Assembly (NCBI RefSeq): GCF_017639205.1
Contig: NZ_CP071139.1
Coordinates: 3,550,001 to 3,614,000 of the forward strand
Reading direction: 5' to 3'
DNA from: Streptomyces nojiriensis
GTDB taxonomy: Bacteria; Actinomycetota; Actinomycetes; Streptomycetales; Streptomycetaceae
Length of the DNA: 64,000 bases
Position numbers and translations under genes: made by a program. Each line of letters opens with the position of its first letter. Within the stretch, counting starts at the first letter, position 1. The notes beneath the pieces were generated by a model. The model saw only the letters and a list, made by a program, of their open reading frames with translations, ran no database searches and was not told the DNA's origin. Positions 40,275 to 49,656 of this stretch are shown in pieces.

Positions 40275-41285
40275 ATGAGCACGCTCGGCATCGCCGTCAT
40301 CGGCACCGGGAAGATGGGCGCCGACCACGTCCGCCGGATCGGGCGGACGGTGGGCGGGGCCCGTGTGGTGGCCGTGGCCGACCCGGACGGGGACCGGGTC
40401 AAGGAGGTCGCGGGCACCCTGGACGGGGCGACGGCGCACACCGACCCGGCGGCCGCGATAGCTGCACCCGGGGTCGAGGCCGTGCTGATCGCCTCGCCCG
40501 GACCCGCCCACGAGGAGGCGATCCTGTACGCGCTGGAGCGGGAGCTGCCGGTGCTGTGCGAGAAGCCGCTGACTCCGGACCCGGCGGGGGCGCTGCGCGT
40601 CATGGAGGCCGAACAGCGGCTGGGACGGCGCTTGGTGCAGGTGGGGTTCATGCGGCGGTACGACGCCGAGTACGTCCGGCTGAAGGAGCTGCTGGACGCG
40701 GGCGGAATCGGGCGGCCGCTCTTCCTGCACTGCCGGCACCGCAATGCCTCCTCGCCGTCGTTCTTCACCAGCGACATGCTGATCAGCGACTCGGTGGTGC
40801 ACGAGGTGGACGCGGCCCGCTGGCTGCTGGGGCAGGAGATCGCCGCGGTCAGCGTGCTCTCGCCCCGGCCCACGGCAGCCGCTCCCGAGGGGCTGAGCGA
40901 TCCCCGGCTGGTGCTGCTGGAGACCTCCGGCGGGGCCGTCGTCGACGTGGAGATCTTCGTCAACTGCGGCTTCGGCTACCAGGTGCAGTGCGAGGCGGTC
41001 GGTGAGGCGGGCAGTGCCCGGATCGGTGACGGACACGCGATGGTGGTGCAGTCGGCGGGCCGCTGGGGCGGCGCCATCGACCAGGACTTCACGGTGCGCT
41101 TCGCCGATGCCTACGACCGCCAGCTGCGGAGCTGGGTGGCCGCGGCCGCGCGCGGCCGGGTGGCGGGGCCCGACGCGTGGGACGGCTACGCGGCGGCCGC
41201 CGTCTCCGAGGCGGGCCTCGCGGCGGCGCGCAGCGGTGCACGGGCCGTCGTGGAGCTGGCGGAACGCCCGGCCCTGTACCGCTGA
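40275..41285 (+). CDS. iolG: Inositol 2-dehydrogenase (Gfo/Idh/MocA family)
   Basis: A 336-residue NAD(P)-dependent dehydrogenase. The N-terminal Rossmann fold begins with [17 protein letters not shown]; the conserved catalytic Lys is in [12 protein letters not shown]; the active-site region contains [25 protein letters not shown] and the C-terminal beta sheet of the Gfo/Idh/MocA fold. It oxidises myo-inositol to scyllo-inosose, the first step of the pathway, an assignment that rests on the iol context. Strong ribosome site GGAAGAGGAG precedes ATG 40275, 26 bp after iolE. Confidence 0.88.
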   Translation: MSTLGIAVIGTGKMGADHVRRIGRTVGGARVVAVADPDGDRVKEVAGTLDGATAHTDPAAAIAAPGVEAVLIASPGPAHEEAILYALERELPVLCEKPLTPDPAGALRVMEAEQRLGRRLVQVGFMRRYDAEYVRLKELLDAGGIGRPLFLHCRHRNASSPSFFTSDMLISDSVVHEVDAARWLLGQEIAAVSVLSPRPTAAAPEGLSDPRLVLLETSGGAVVDVEIFVNCGFGYQVQCEAVGEAGSARIGDGHAMVVQSAGRWGGAIDQDFTVRFADAYDRQLRSWVAAAARGRVAGPDAWDGYAAAAVSEAGLAAARSGARAVVELAERPALYR

Positions 41286-41308
41286 CGCCCCGCCAACCCC
41301 TCGCCCGA

Positions 41309-41334
41309 CCCCTGTGGCTCTTTTGTCACAGGGG
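41309..41334 (+). terminator. Terminator candidate after iolG
   Basis: CCCCTGTG (41309-41316) and CACAGGGG (41327-41334) enclose a loop containing TTTT, 24 bp after the iolG stop. Confidence 0.5.
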
Positions 41335-41386
41335 TCTCCCTTCTGTCACGCATGTCCGCATTACGCGGGTCTTCCGTCACAGGAAG
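41320..41386 (+). promoter_or_regulatory. Three CTTYYGTCAC repeats upstream of the small HTH gene
   Basis: CTTTTGTCACA (41320), CTTCTGTCACG (41340) and CTTCCGTCACA (41371) are direct repeats, the last inside a CTTCC / GGAAG inverted repeat (41371-41386). The first overlaps the iolG terminator hairpin. They may be binding sites controlling the downstream gene. Confidence 0.45.
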
Positions 41387-41517
41387 TAAACAGCCCCTCC
41401 CCTGCGATCACTCAGCGTCGTTCCCCGGGCACAACCCGAGTGATCGTCAGTGTCCACGCGTCGGCTCCCCGACGGCCTCCCGGCCGACCCCGCGGCGTGG
41501 ACAAGGAGGTGTCCAGC

Positions 41518-41718
41518 ATGAGCGACCGACAGCTGTGGTCGTACAAGGAGATCGCTGCTCACATCCGGGTCCAGCCGGACACCGTGCGCTCCTACCGCAA
41601 GCACGGGCTGCTGCCCGTGCCCGACCACGTGGAGGGGGGCAAGCCCTACTGGTACGCCGAAACCGTGCGCGCCTGGGTGGCCCGCAGGCCCGGGAACCGG
41701 GGCCGGCGCGAGGACTGA
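41518..41718 (+). CDS. Small helix-turn-helix DNA-binding protein
   Basis: A 66-residue protein that is almost wholly a MerR/excisionase-like helix-turn-helix: SYKEIAAHIRVQPDTVRSYR (helix, turn, recognition helix), then the wing HGLLPVPDHVEGGKPYWYAE and VRAWVARRPG. The length and Y-W after the wing are typical of single-domain actinomycete HTH proteins. It may be a regulator or a recombination directionality factor; no integrase is near, so regulator is more likely. AAGGAGG stands 9 nt before ATG 41518. It is followed by a very strong terminator. Confidence 0.75.
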   Translation: MSDRQLWSYKEIAAHIRVQPDTVRSYRKHGLLPVPDHVEGGKPYWYAETVRAWVARRPGNRGRRED

Positions 41719-41724
41719 CCCCCG

Positions 41725-41770
41725 CGGCGCCGGGTGAGGGGACCCCGCCGGGTCCCCTCACCCGGCGCCG
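41725..41770. terminator. Strong bidirectional terminator
   Basis: A perfect 20-bp stem (41725-41744 and 41751-41770) with a 6-nt loop separates the convergent HTH and MMPL genes. Confidence 0.9.
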
Positions 41771-41781
41771 AAGGGCACGGT

Positions 41782-44019
41782 CTAGGCGCCGGCCCCCACG
41801 GGTATCCGGTCCGGCTCCGGTGCCGGGGGCGCGGACTCGCCCTCGCTCAGGCCGAACCTCTCGTGCAGGCGGCGCAGCGGGGCGGGCGCCCACCAGGTGG
41901 CCCGTCCGGTCAGCTTCATCACCGCCGGGACCAGGAGGCTGCGGACGACCATGGCGTCCATGAGGACCGCCAGCGCGATCCCGAGCCCCAGCATCTTGGT
42001 GTTGGTCACCCGGGAGGTGCCGATGGCCACCATCACCACCGCCAGGATCACGGCCGCCGCGGTGATCAGCCCGCCGGTGCGGGCCAGCCCGGTCCGGACG
42101 GCGCTCTCGTGGTCCCCGGTCCGGTCGTACTCCTCCTTGATGCGGGATATGAGGAACACCCCGTAGTCCATGGAGAGCCCGAAGGCGATGCAGAACATCA
42201 GCACCGGCAGGGTGGTCTCTATGTCGCCGGTGGCGGTGAAGGAGAGGAGCCCGGAGAGGTTGCCCTCCTGGAACACCCACACCACCGCCCCGAACATCGC
42301 GGTCAGGCTGAGGGCGTTGAGCAGCACCGCCTGCAGCGGTATCAGCAGGCTCCCGGTGAGCAGGAACACCAGCAGCAGCGTGGCGAGGACCACCAGGGCC
42401 GCCGCCGCGGGCAGCGCGCCGGCGATGGCCTTCTGCGCGTCGACGAGGACGGCCGCCTGTCCGGTCACCGAGGTCTTGAAGCCGGCGTCCACGGCGCGGA
42501 CCTCGTCCACCAGGTCCCGGGCCGTCTGCCCCACGGCCTCCCCCTCGACGGACACCGAGAAGGTGGCGTACTCGCTTCCCGTGGCGGAGCCGATCGGCCC
42601 GTCGACCCGGGTCACCCCGGGCAGGGCGGCCAGCCGGTCCCGGTAGGCCGCGAGGCGCTCGGGGCCGGGGGCTCCCTCGGCGAGCACGGTGATACCCCCG
42701 CCGGGGCTGCCCGGGAAGTTGTCGCGGATCTGCTCCTGCACCACGTGCGAGGGGGCGTCCTTCGGGAGCTGCCGGTCGTCGACCGTGCCGAACTCGACGC
42801 CCATGAAGGGCAGCCCGAGGAGCAGCAGGCCCACGGTGGTGGCCGCGGCGAAGACCGGGGCGCGCCGCATCACGAGGGCGGCCGCCCACCCCCAGACCCG
42901 GCCCGTCTCCGCGGGCCCGGTCACGGGTGCCTCCGCCCGGCGCCGCCGCCACAGCCGGCGCAGGTCGAGGGCGTTGACCCGATCGCCGAGGAGCACCAGG
43001 GCGGCCGGCAGCAGGATCAGTGCGGCCGCAGCCGCGAGCAGTACGACCGCGACGCCGGCGTAGGCGAAGGAGCGCAGGAAGTACATGGGGAAGAAGAGCA
43101 TCGCCGAGAGCGAGACGGCGACGGTGAGCGCCGAGAAGAGCACGGTGCGCCCGGCGGTGCGCAGGGTGGCCCCGACCGCGGCGACCGGATCACGCCCGGC
43201 GGCGAGTTCTTCACGGAACCGGCGGACGATGAACAGGGCGTAGTCGATGGCGAGTCCGAGGCCGAGCGCGGTGGTCAGGTTCTGGGCGAAGACGGAGACG
43301 TCCGTGAACTCGGTGAGTCCGCGCAGTACCGCATTGGTGCCGAGGATGGCCACGATGCCGACGCCGAGGGGGAGCAGGGCGGCGACCGCGCTGCCGAAGA
43401 CGAGGACGAGCAGGACGAGGGTGACCGGCAGGGCGATGAGCTCGGCGCGCAGCAGGTCTTCCTGAATGGTCCGGGTGACCTCGCGCTGGACCGCCGCGGG
43501 ACCGCCGAGGGACACCCGCACCGGGCCGTGTTCGCCCTCGAAGCGCGGGGCCATGCGTTCCAGTGCCGCGGTGGCCGTCTTCTCGTCGCCCTGGACGCGG
43601 GCGACGATGAGCGCCTGCCGGCCGTCCTCGGAGCGCAGCGCGGGCATCTGGGCGCGCCAGTACGAGCCGACGCCGACGACCCCCCGTTCGGCGGCGAGTG
43701 CGGTCGCGAGCCGTTCGGCTTCGGCGGCCACGGCGGGGTCGTCGACCCCGGTGGTGCCCGCCGCGGCGTCGACGAGCAGGAGCAGATTGGGCTCGGAGTG
43801 CGGGAACTCCCGCTCCAGGGCCCGCGCGGCGTAGGTGGACTGGGCGCCCGGGTCCTCCCAGCCGCCGCTTCCCAGCCGGTCGGCGACGCCGCCGCCCGCG
43901 ACCACGGCCAGGGCCGTGACCAGCAGGGCGAGCAGCAGCGTGAGCCGCGGCCGGGCCGTGACGAACCGGGTCCACCCCGCGTCCGCCCCGGAGGACGGCG
44001 GATTCTTGACTTCGGACAT
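41782..44019 (-). CDS. MMPL/RND family membrane exporter
   Basis: A 745-residue transporter of the MMPL branch of the RND superfamily. Two repeats of six helices follow the standard order: first helix at about 20-42, an extracellular domain (50-170), helices 2-6 with the signature LGLAIDYALFIVRRFREEL, and, in the second half, GLSMDYGVFLISRIKEEYDR. The paired Asp/Tyr motif (xIDYA and xMDYG) is the proton relay site. These proteins export lipids, pigments or drugs by proton motive force. A divergent TetR gene and two operator-like repeats next to it suggest induction by the exported compound. ATG 44019 is followed by a Ser/Ala-rich leader. Confidence 0.9.
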   Translation of the reverse strand: MSEVKNPPSSGADAGWTRFVTARPRLTLLLALLVTALAVVAGGGVADRLGSGGWEDPGAQSTYAARALEREFPHSEPNLLLLVDAAAGTTGVDDPAVAAEAERLATALAAERGVVGVGSYWRAQMPALRSEDGRQALIVARVQGDEKTATAALERMAPRFEGEHGPVRVSLGGPAAVQREVTRTIQEDLLRAELIALPVTLVLLVLVFGSAVAALLPLGVGIVAILGTNAVLRGLTEFTDVSVFAQNLTTALGLGLAIDYALFIVRRFREELAAGRDPVAAVGATLRTAGRTVLFSALTVAVSLSAMLFFPMYFLRSFAYAGVAVVLLAAAAALILLPAALVLLGDRVNALDLRRLWRRRRAEAPVTGPAETGRVWGWAAALVMRRAPVFAAATTVGLLLLGLPFMGVEFGTVDDRQLPKDAPSHVVQEQIRDNFPGSPGGGITVLAEGAPGPERLAAYRDRLAALPGVTRVDGPIGSATGSEYATFSVSVEGEAVGQTARDLVDEVRAVDAGFKTSVTGQAAVLVDAQKAIAGALPAAAALVVLATLLLVFLLTGSLLIPLQAVLLNALSLTAMFGAVVWVFQEGNLSGLLSFTATGDIETTLPVLMFCIAFGLSMDYGVFLISRIKEEYDRTGDHESAVRTGLARTGGLITAAAVILAVVMVAIGTSRVTNTKMLGLGIALAVLMDAMVVRSLLVPAVMKLTGRATWWAPAPLRRLHERFGLSEGESAPPAPEPDRIPVGAGA

Positions 44020-44070
44020 GACTCGGTGTCCCCTTCACCGTGATTGCCAGGCCACATAGACTGGCAAACA

Positions 44071-44119
44071 CGAGCAGTCGCTCGCGTTTTCACAGAATGC
44101 GAGCGATCACTCGCGTTTG
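44071..44119. promoter_or_regulatory. Twin operators between the MMPL and TetR genes
   Basis: CGAGCAGTCGCTCGCGTTTT (44071-44090) and CGAGCGATCACTCGCGTTTG (44100-44119) are direct repeats spaced 29 bp. Each contains an inverted repeat (CGAGC-4-GCTCG; GCGAG-6-CTCGC). They lie in the divergent intergenic region, as expected for the TetR protein encoded at 44151. Confidence 0.7.
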
Positions 44120-44150
44120 TCAATCACCCACGGGAAGCAGGGGATTGGAC

Positions 44151-44894
44151 ATGCCGGGGACACGCATGGGCAAAACCACCGAAAAGGAGATCAAGAGCTC
44201 TGCCGCCGAGGCCGCCATGGGCGCCACGGGCGCCGAGGTCGCCGCGGACGCCGTGGACGCAACCGGCACGGGCACCACCGCCGCCGCCCCGCGCCGCCGC
44301 CAGGCCCGCGGCGAGCGCCGGATCTCCCAGCTGCTGGCCGCCGCCGCCGGGGTGTTCTGCCGTACCGGCTACGCCTCGGCCAGCACCAACGCCATCGCCC
44401 GCGAGGCCGGCGTGTCGCCGGGCACCCTCTACCAGTACTTCCCCAACAAGGAGGCCATCGCGGTCGAGCTCGGCGGGCAGCTGCTCCAGCGCGCGCACGA
44501 GACCCACGGACAGGCCTTCCGCCCCGAGAACCTCCAGCGCCCCCTGCCCGAGCTGCTCGACGCCGTCCTCGACCCGGTCATCGCCTTCAACTGCGAGAAC
44601 CCGGCCTTCTGGGCCCTCATGCACGGCACCGGCGTCCCCGGCATCGCCCAGGAACACGAGGAACTGCACGCCGGCCTGCTCGCCCGCATCGAGGCCGTGC
44701 TGCGCGACTTCTGCCCCGGGGCCCCGGCCCATGAGCTCACCCACACCTCGAACATGATCCTGGGCATCTTCAAGTCGTCCCTGGACCTGATCCTGGCCCA
44801 CGAGGGCGACGAGCGCGCGGCCTACACCGCCGAGCTCAAGACCGTCCTGCTGCGCTACCTGGAGCCGATGATCACCAGGACTCCCCCTCACTGA
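44151..44894 (+). CDS. TetR family transcriptional regulator
   Basis: A 247-residue TetR-type repressor. Residues about 50-100 form the DNA-binding domain: RRISQLLAAAAGVFCRTGYA, STNAIAREAGVSPGTLYQYF and PNKEAIAVEL. The C-terminal part is the helical ligand-binding domain with HTSNMILGIFKSSLDLILA. An extra Ala-rich N-terminal tail of about 45 residues precedes the HTH; later starts (ATG 44166) would shorten it. It is divergent from the MMPL exporter with two operator-like repeats between, so it most likely represses the exporter and itself until a ligand binds. Confidence 0.88.
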   Translation: MPGTRMGKTTEKEIKSSAAEAAMGATGAEVAADAVDATGTGTTAAAPRRRQARGERRISQLLAAAAGVFCRTGYASASTNAIAREAGVSPGTLYQYFPNKEAIAVELGGQLLQRAHETHGQAFRPENLQRPLPELLDAVLDPVIAFNCENPAFWALMHGTGVPGIAQEHEELHAGLLARIEAVLRDFCPGAPAHELTHTSNMILGIFKSSLDLILAHEGDERAAYTAELKTVLLRYLEPMITRTPPH

Positions 44895-44980
44895 CCCGCC
44901 CGACACGCCCGGCCCGCCCGGCCCAATCGGCCCGCACCACCGCGGCAGCCACGGTCCGGGCGAGGCTTCCCGGGTGATCC

Positions 44981-45012
44981 GTATCGGCCATCTCCCGGCA
45001 GTTCGCCGATAC
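44981..45012 (+). terminator. Weak terminator candidate after the TetR gene
   Basis: GTATCGGC (44981-44988) and GCCGATAC (45005-45012) form an 8-bp stem with a 16-nt loop and are followed 8 nt later by TTTT. It is 87 bp after the stop. Confidence 0.35.
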
Positions 45013-45063
45013 CGGCCCGTTTTCCCTGCAGGATCGAAAAAGTGGGAGCCGCTACTCGCGTTG

Positions 45064-45083
45064 ATACCCCCCAGGGGTATAGT
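45064..45083 (+). promoter_or_regulatory. CsoR-type copper operator overlapping a -10 box
   Basis: ATACCCC (45064-45070) and GGGGTAT (45074-45080) form a 17-bp inverted repeat matching the CsoR consensus. TATAGT (45078-45083) is a good -10 element that overlaps its right arm, so the repressor would block transcription of copZ-copA. No csoR gene is in the window. Confidence 0.75.
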
Positions 45084-45162
45084 CTCGAAGAGTCGGGAGG
45101 ACGGTGGAGCCATCGGCCGCCCCTCCCGGTGACCGGCACACGCCCCTGAAGAGGAGAACGAC

Positions 45163-45396
45163 ATGACCGCCGAGACGGACACCCAGACCACCACCGTCTA
45201 CCGGGTGACCGGCATGACCTGCGGACACTGCGAAGGCGCGGTGACCACCGAGATCTCCTCGCTGCCGGGCGTCAGCACGGTCAAGGCCGTCGCCGCGACC
45301 GGTGAGGTCACCGTGGTCTCCGCCGCCCCGCTCGCGGACGAGGACGTCCGCGCCGCCGTGGACGAGGCCGGCTACGAGTTCGCCGGTCAGGCCTGA
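45163..45396 (+). CDS. copZ: Copper chaperone, heavy-metal-associated domain
   Basis: A 77-residue single HMA domain. The metal site is [11 protein letters not shown], with the CxxC pair that binds Cu(I); the ferredoxin-like fold follows ([36 protein letters not shown]). It carries Cu(I) to the CopA ATPase encoded 112 bp downstream, which has its own HMA domain. GAGGAG stands 7 nt before ATG 45163. The CsoR-type operator about 80 bp upstream predicts copper induction. Confidence 0.9.
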   Translation: MTAETDTQTTTVYRVTGMTCGHCEGAVTTEISSLPGVSTVKAVAATGEVTVVSAAPLADEDVRAAVDEAGYEFAGQA

Positions 45397-45508
45397 GCGG
45401 CCCGCAAGACCCGCACGGCACCCGCGGCAGCCCCGCGGCACCCTGCCGGGCCGTGCCGGCCAGCTCATACTGGTCCCGTACGGCCCGGCCATCCCCTGGA
45501 GCCGGAAC

Positions 45509-47791
45509 ATGAGCAGCAGCACAGTGCACGACGGACCGATAACGGCGGTCGAACTCTCGATCGGCGGGATGACCTGCGCCTCCTGCGCCGCCCGCATCGA
45601 GAAGAAGCTCAACCGGATGGACGGCGTCGAGGCCACGGTGAACTACGCCACCGAGAAGGCCCGCGTCTCCTACACCGGTGACGTGCAGGTCGCCGATCTG
45701 ATCGCGACCGTCGTCAAGACCGGCTACACCGCCGAGGAGCCCCCGCCGCCGCCCGCCCCGGAACCCGCCGAAGAAGCGCGGAGCGGGGGGACCGAGGCGA
45801 CGGAGGCGACCACGGTTCCCGACCCCGCGCTCGTCGCACTGCGGCAGCGCCTGCTGGTCTCCGTCGCGCTCGCCCTGCCCGTCGTCCTGCTCGCGATGAT
45901 CCCCGCCCTCCAGTTCGACAACTGGCAGTGGCTCTCCCTGACCCTCGCGGCACCCGTCGTCATCTGGGGCGGGTACCCCTTCCACAAGGCCGCCTGGACC
46001 AACGCCCGGCACGGCGCCGCCACCATGGACACCCTCGTCTCGGTCGGCACGCTGGCCGCCTTCACCTGGTCGCTGTGGGCCCTGTTCTTCGGCCACGCCG
46101 GCATGCCCGGCATGCGCCACGGCTTCGACCTCACCATCTCCCGCACCGACGGCTCTTCCGCCATCTACCTGGAGGTCGCGGCCGGCGTCGTCTCCTTCAT
46201 CCTCCTGGGCCGCTACCTGGAGGCCCGCTCCAAGCGGAAGGCGGGCGCGGCCCTCAGGGCGCTGCTGGAGCTGGGCGCCAAGGACGTCGTCGTGCTGCGC
46301 GCGGGCCAGGAGGTCCGGATCCCGGTGGGCGCGCTCGCGGTCGGCGACCGGTTCGTCGTCCGCCCCGGCGAGAAGATCGCCACAGACGGCACCGTCGTCG
46401 AGGGCAGCTCCGCCGTGGACGCCTCCATGCTGACCGGCGAGTCCGTCCCGGTCGACGTCGCCGTGGGCGACTCCGTCACCGGGGCCACCGTCAACACCTC
46501 CGGACGCCTGGTCGTCGAGGCCACCCGGGTCGGCGCCGACACCCAGCTCGCCCGGATGGCGAAGATGGTGGAGGACGCGCAGAACGGCAAGGCCGAGGTG
46601 CAGCGCCTCGCCGACCAGATCTCCGGGATCTTCGTACCCGTCGTCCTGGTGCTCGCCATCGGCACCTGGATCACCTGGCTGCTGATCACCGACGACCCCA
46701 CCGCCGCCTTCACCGCCGCCGTGGCCGTCCTGATCATCGCCTGCCCGTGCGCCCTGGGCCTGGCCACCCCGACCGCGCTGATGGTCGGCACCGGGCGGGG
46801 CGCACAGCTCGGCATCCTGATCAAGGGCCCCGAGGTCCTGGAATCCACCCGCCGGGTGGACACCGTCGTCCTGGACAAGACCGGCACCGTCACCACCGGC
46901 CGGATGACCCTCGACGGCGTCTTCACCGCCGCGGACGTCGACGAGCGCGAACTCCTGCGCCTCGCCGGGTCCCTGGAGCACGCCTCGGAGCACCCGATCG
47001 CCCGGGCCGTCGCCGCCGGGGCGGCGGAGCGGGCCGGCTCCCTGCCGGTTCCGGAGTCCTTCGAGAACGTCGCGGGGCTCGGCGTCCAGGGCGTGGTCGA
47101 CGGACACGCCGTCCTGGTGGGCCGCGAGCAGCTGCTGGCCGACTGGTCGATCGAGCTGCCGGCCGCACTGGCGAAGGCCAAGGCGGCCGCCGAGGCCGCG
47201 GGCAGCACCGCCGTCCTGGTGGCCTGGGACGGCGCGGCGCGCGGGGTCCTGACCGTGGCCGACGCCGTCAAGGAGACCAGCGCCGAGGCGGTCTCCCGGC
47301 TGCGGGCGCTGGGCCTCACCCCGGTCCTGCTGACGGGCGACAACAAGGCCGTCGCCGCGACGGTGGCCCGCGAGGTGGGCATCGACGAGGTGATCGCCGA
47401 GGTCCTCCCGCAGGACAAGGTGGACGTCGTACGCCGCCTGCAGGCGCAGGGCCGTACGGTCGCGATGGTCGGCGACGGGGTCAACGACGCGGCCGCGCTG
47501 GCCCAGGCGGACCTGGGGCTGGCCATGGGCACCGGCACGGACGCGGCCATCGAGGCGGGCGACCTGACCCTCGTACGGGGTGACCTGCGGGTCGCGGCGG
47601 ACGCGATCCGGCTCTCGCGCCGGACCCTGGCCACGATCAAGGGCAACCTGTTCTGGGCCTTCGGCTACAACGTGGCGGCCCTGCCGCTGGCGGCCGCCGG
47701 GCTGCTGAATCCGATGATCGCGGGGGCCGCGATGGCCTTCTCCTCGGTCTTCGTGGTGACCAACAGCCTCCGGTTGCGGTCCTTCCGCTAG
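45509..47791 (+). CDS. copA: Cu(I)-translocating P1B-type ATPase
   Basis: A 760-residue copper exporter. It has an N-terminal HMA domain ([18 protein letters not shown]), then an acidic/Pro linker, the membrane domain, the actuator loop [11 protein letters not shown], the metal-transport motif [11 protein letters not shown] in helix 6, the phosphorylation site DKTGTVTTG, the HP motif EHPIARAV and the hinge [12 protein letters not shown]. The CPC motif and the C-terminal helices ([26 protein letters not shown]) fit the Cu(I) group. It exports Cu(I) across the membrane using ATP. ATG 45509 lies 112 bp after copZ, with a modest ribosome site (GGAG); co-transcription is likely. Confidence 0.93.
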   Translation: MSSSTVHDGPITAVELSIGGMTCASCAARIEKKLNRMDGVEATVNYATEKARVSYTGDVQVADLIATVVKTGYTAEEPPPPPAPEPAEEARSGGTEATEATTVPDPALVALRQRLLVSVALALPVVLLAMIPALQFDNWQWLSLTLAAPVVIWGGYPFHKAAWTNARHGAATMDTLVSVGTLAAFTWSLWALFFGHAGMPGMRHGFDLTISRTDGSSAIYLEVAAGVVSFILLGRYLEARSKRKAGAALRALLELGAKDVVVLRAGQEVRIPVGALAVGDRFVVRPGEKIATDGTVVEGSSAVDASMLTGESVPVDVAVGDSVTGATVNTSGRLVVEATRVGADTQLARMAKMVEDAQNGKAEVQRLADQISGIFVPVVLVLAIGTWITWLLITDDPTAAFTAAVAVLIIACPCALGLATPTALMVGTGRGAQLGILIKGPEVLESTRRVDTVVLDKTGTVTTGRMTLDGVFTAADVDERELLRLAGSLEHASEHPIARAVAAGAAERAGSLPVPESFENVAGLGVQGVVDGHAVLVGREQLLADWSIELPAALAKAKAAAEAAGSTAVLVAWDGAARGVLTVADAVKETSAEAVSRLRALGLTPVLLTGDNKAVAATVAREVGIDEVIAEVLPQDKVDVVRRLQAQGRTVAMVGDGVNDAAALAQADLGLAMGTGTDAAIEAGDLTLVRGDLRVAADAIRLSRRTLATIKGNLFWAFGYNVAALPLAAAGLLNPMIAGAAMAFSSVFVVTNSLRLRSFR

Positions 47792-47892
47792 TGGCCCTCC
47801 TCCTCACGGTCCCCACACTTCCTTCACGGGAGACGCAGATCACAGTGATCGCAACGTAACCATCCGGGGTCGTCGTGGGTCTAATGGGGCGG

Positions 47893-48116
47893 TGCCAAGA
47901 ACGTCTTGGGGGACGTTTCACGAAAACCTGGGGAGGTTTCCGTGGGCATCAGCCGGCCGGGACACGTACCCGCGGGAGGCTTTGAGCGGCCCTCCCGGAC
48001 GAACGGGTCCCGGCACACCGACGCCCCGGCTCGGGTCCCGTGGGGGGAATCCGTTTCGGGGAAAAGGGAAGCGCCCCGACCGTCGACCCGTGGGGGGATC
48101 GACGGCGGGGCGCTTC
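47893..48116 (+). ncRNA. Possible structured RNA ahead of a strong terminator
   Basis: Downstream of copA, before the convergent citrate synthase gene, a 390-bp gap holds two near-perfect hairpins (CCAAGA-acg-TCTTGG at 47895-47909; AAACCT-gggg-AGGTTT at 47924-47939), a further stem around GGGAGG...CCTCCC, and then a strong terminator. GGGGAGG at 47930-47936 precedes GTG 47942, so a small protein (96 residues to 48232) is the alternative reading; that frame runs through the terminator and into antisense sequence. A small RNA or a leader is therefore preferred but not proven. No other gene is seen in the gap. Confidence 0.3.
48068..48116. terminator. Terminator after citrate synthase (and for the plus strand)
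   Basis: GAAGCGCCCCGACCGTCGA (48068-48086) pairs with TCGACGGCGGGGCGCTTC (48099-48116) with one bulged base and a 12-nt loop. The right arm lies 67 bp beyond the citrate synthase stop, and the structure also ends the upstream plus-strand region. Confidence 0.8.
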
Positions 48117-48183
48117 TCGCATGCTCAGGGTTGTCTGCGGTGCGCTCCGCGCGGCCGCACGCCGCGCGGAGGAAAGCCTCGGG

Positions 48184-49473
48184 TCAGCGGGCTTCCACGG
48201 GGACGAAGTCGCGCAGGACCTCGCCCGTGTAGATCTGGCGCGGGCGACCGATGCGGGAACCCGGCTCCTTGATCATCTCGTGCCACTGGGCGATCCAGCC
48301 GGGAAGGCGGCCGAGCGCGAAGAGCACGGTGAACATCTCGGTGGGGAAGCCCATCGCCCGGTAGATGAGACCGGTGTAGAAGTCCACGTTCGGGTAGAGG
48401 TTGCGCTCGACGAAGTAGTCGTCGGCCAGCGCGTGCTCTTCCAGCTTGAGCGCGATGTCGAGGAGCTCGTCGCTCTTGCCGAGCGCCGAGAGGACGTCGT
48501 GCGCCGCCGCCTTGATGATCTTCGCCCGGGGGTCGAAGCTCTTGTAGACGCGGTGTCCGAAGCCCATGAGGCGGACGCCGTCCTCCTTGTTCTTCACCTT
48601 GCGGATGAAGGCGTCGACGTCGCCGCCGTCGTTCTTGATGCCTTCCAGCATCTCGAGGACGGACTGGTTGGCGCCACCGTGCAGCGGACCCCACAGGGCC
48701 GAGATGCCGGCGGAGATCGAGGCGAACATGTTCGCCTGCGAGGAACCGACCAGGCGCACGGTGGAGGTGGAGCAGTTCTGCTCGTGGTCCGCGTGCAGGA
48801 TCAGCAGCTTGTCGAGCGCGGAGACCACGACCGGGTCCAGGTCGTACTCCTGGGCCGGCACGGAGAAGGTCATGCGCAGGAAGTTCTCGACGTAGCCGAG
48901 GTCGTTGCGCGGGTAGACCACCGGGTGGCCGACCGACTTCTTGTACGCGTAGGCCGCGATCGTCGGGAGCTTGGCCAGCAGACGGATCGTCGACAGGTGG
49001 CGCTGCTTCTCGTCGAACGGGTTGTGGCTGTCCTGGTAGAACGTCGACAGCGCGCTGACCACGGAGGACAGCATCGCCATCGGGTGCGCGTCCCGCGGGA
49101 AGCCGTCGTAGAAGCGCTTCACGTCCTCGTGGAGCAGCGTGTGCTGGGTGATCTCGTTGCGGAACGACGCGAGCTGGTCGACGGTCGGCAGCTCGCCGTT
49201 GATCAGCAGGTACGCGACCTCGATGAAGGTCGACCGCTCGGCCAGCTGCTCGATCGGGTAGCCGCGGTAACGCAGGATGCCCTGCTCACCGTCGAGGTAG
49301 GTGATCGCGGACTTGTAGGCCGCGGTGTTGCCGTAGCCACTGTCCAAGGTGACGAGCCCGGTCTGGGCCCGCAGCTTCGAGATGTCGAAGCCCTGGTCAC
49401 CGACGGTGCTTTCGACCACCGGGTAGGTGTATTCACCGTCCGCGTACCGGAGTACTACAGAGTTGTCGCTCAC
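48184..49473 (-). CDS. gltA: Citrate synthase
   Basis: A 429-residue citrate synthase that condenses oxaloacetate and acetyl-CoA in the TCA cycle. Conserved residues lie in LHADHEQNCSTSTVRLVGSS (catalytic His), ALWGPLHGGANQSVLEML (His) and MGFGHRVYKSFDPRA (active-site region). The YPVVESTVGDQGFDISKLR N-terminal domain and length fit the type II hexameric class. GTG 49473 has GAGGG 6 nt upstream; the frame is open further but reads noise. It is a single-gene unit with a strong terminator downstream. Confidence 0.95.
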   Translation of the reverse strand: MSDNSVVLRYADGEYTYPVVESTVGDQGFDISKLRAQTGLVTLDSGYGNTAAYKSAITYLDGEQGILRYRGYPIEQLAERSTFIEVAYLLINGELPTVDQLASFRNEITQHTLLHEDVKRFYDGFPRDAHPMAMLSSVVSALSTFYQDSHNPFDEKQRHLSTIRLLAKLPTIAAYAYKKSVGHPVVYPRNDLGYVENFLRMTFSVPAQEYDLDPVVVSALDKLLILHADHEQNCSTSTVRLVGSSQANMFASISAGISALWGPLHGGANQSVLEMLEGIKNDGGDVDAFIRKVKNKEDGVRLMGFGHRVYKSFDPRAKIIKAAAHDVLSALGKSDELLDIALKLEEHALADDYFVERNLYPNVDFYTGLIYRAMGFPTEMFTVLFALGRLPGWIAQWHEMIKEPGSRIGRPRQIYTGEVLRDFVPVEAR

Positions 49474-49656
49474 GTCATCCCTCACCGACGTAGTGCCTCT
49501 TCTTCGAGGTGCCCTGACTTCCTCTACCTTCCCCCATTTGGCGCAGGAGAGTGCACTCGGGGTCGGCCTTTGGTGCTTCTGGCGGCACTGAGTGCCGCCA
49601 ACCTGCTCATCCTGCCCCCCCCGAGCCGGTTGCCGGAACCCCAAATGATCGATCAT

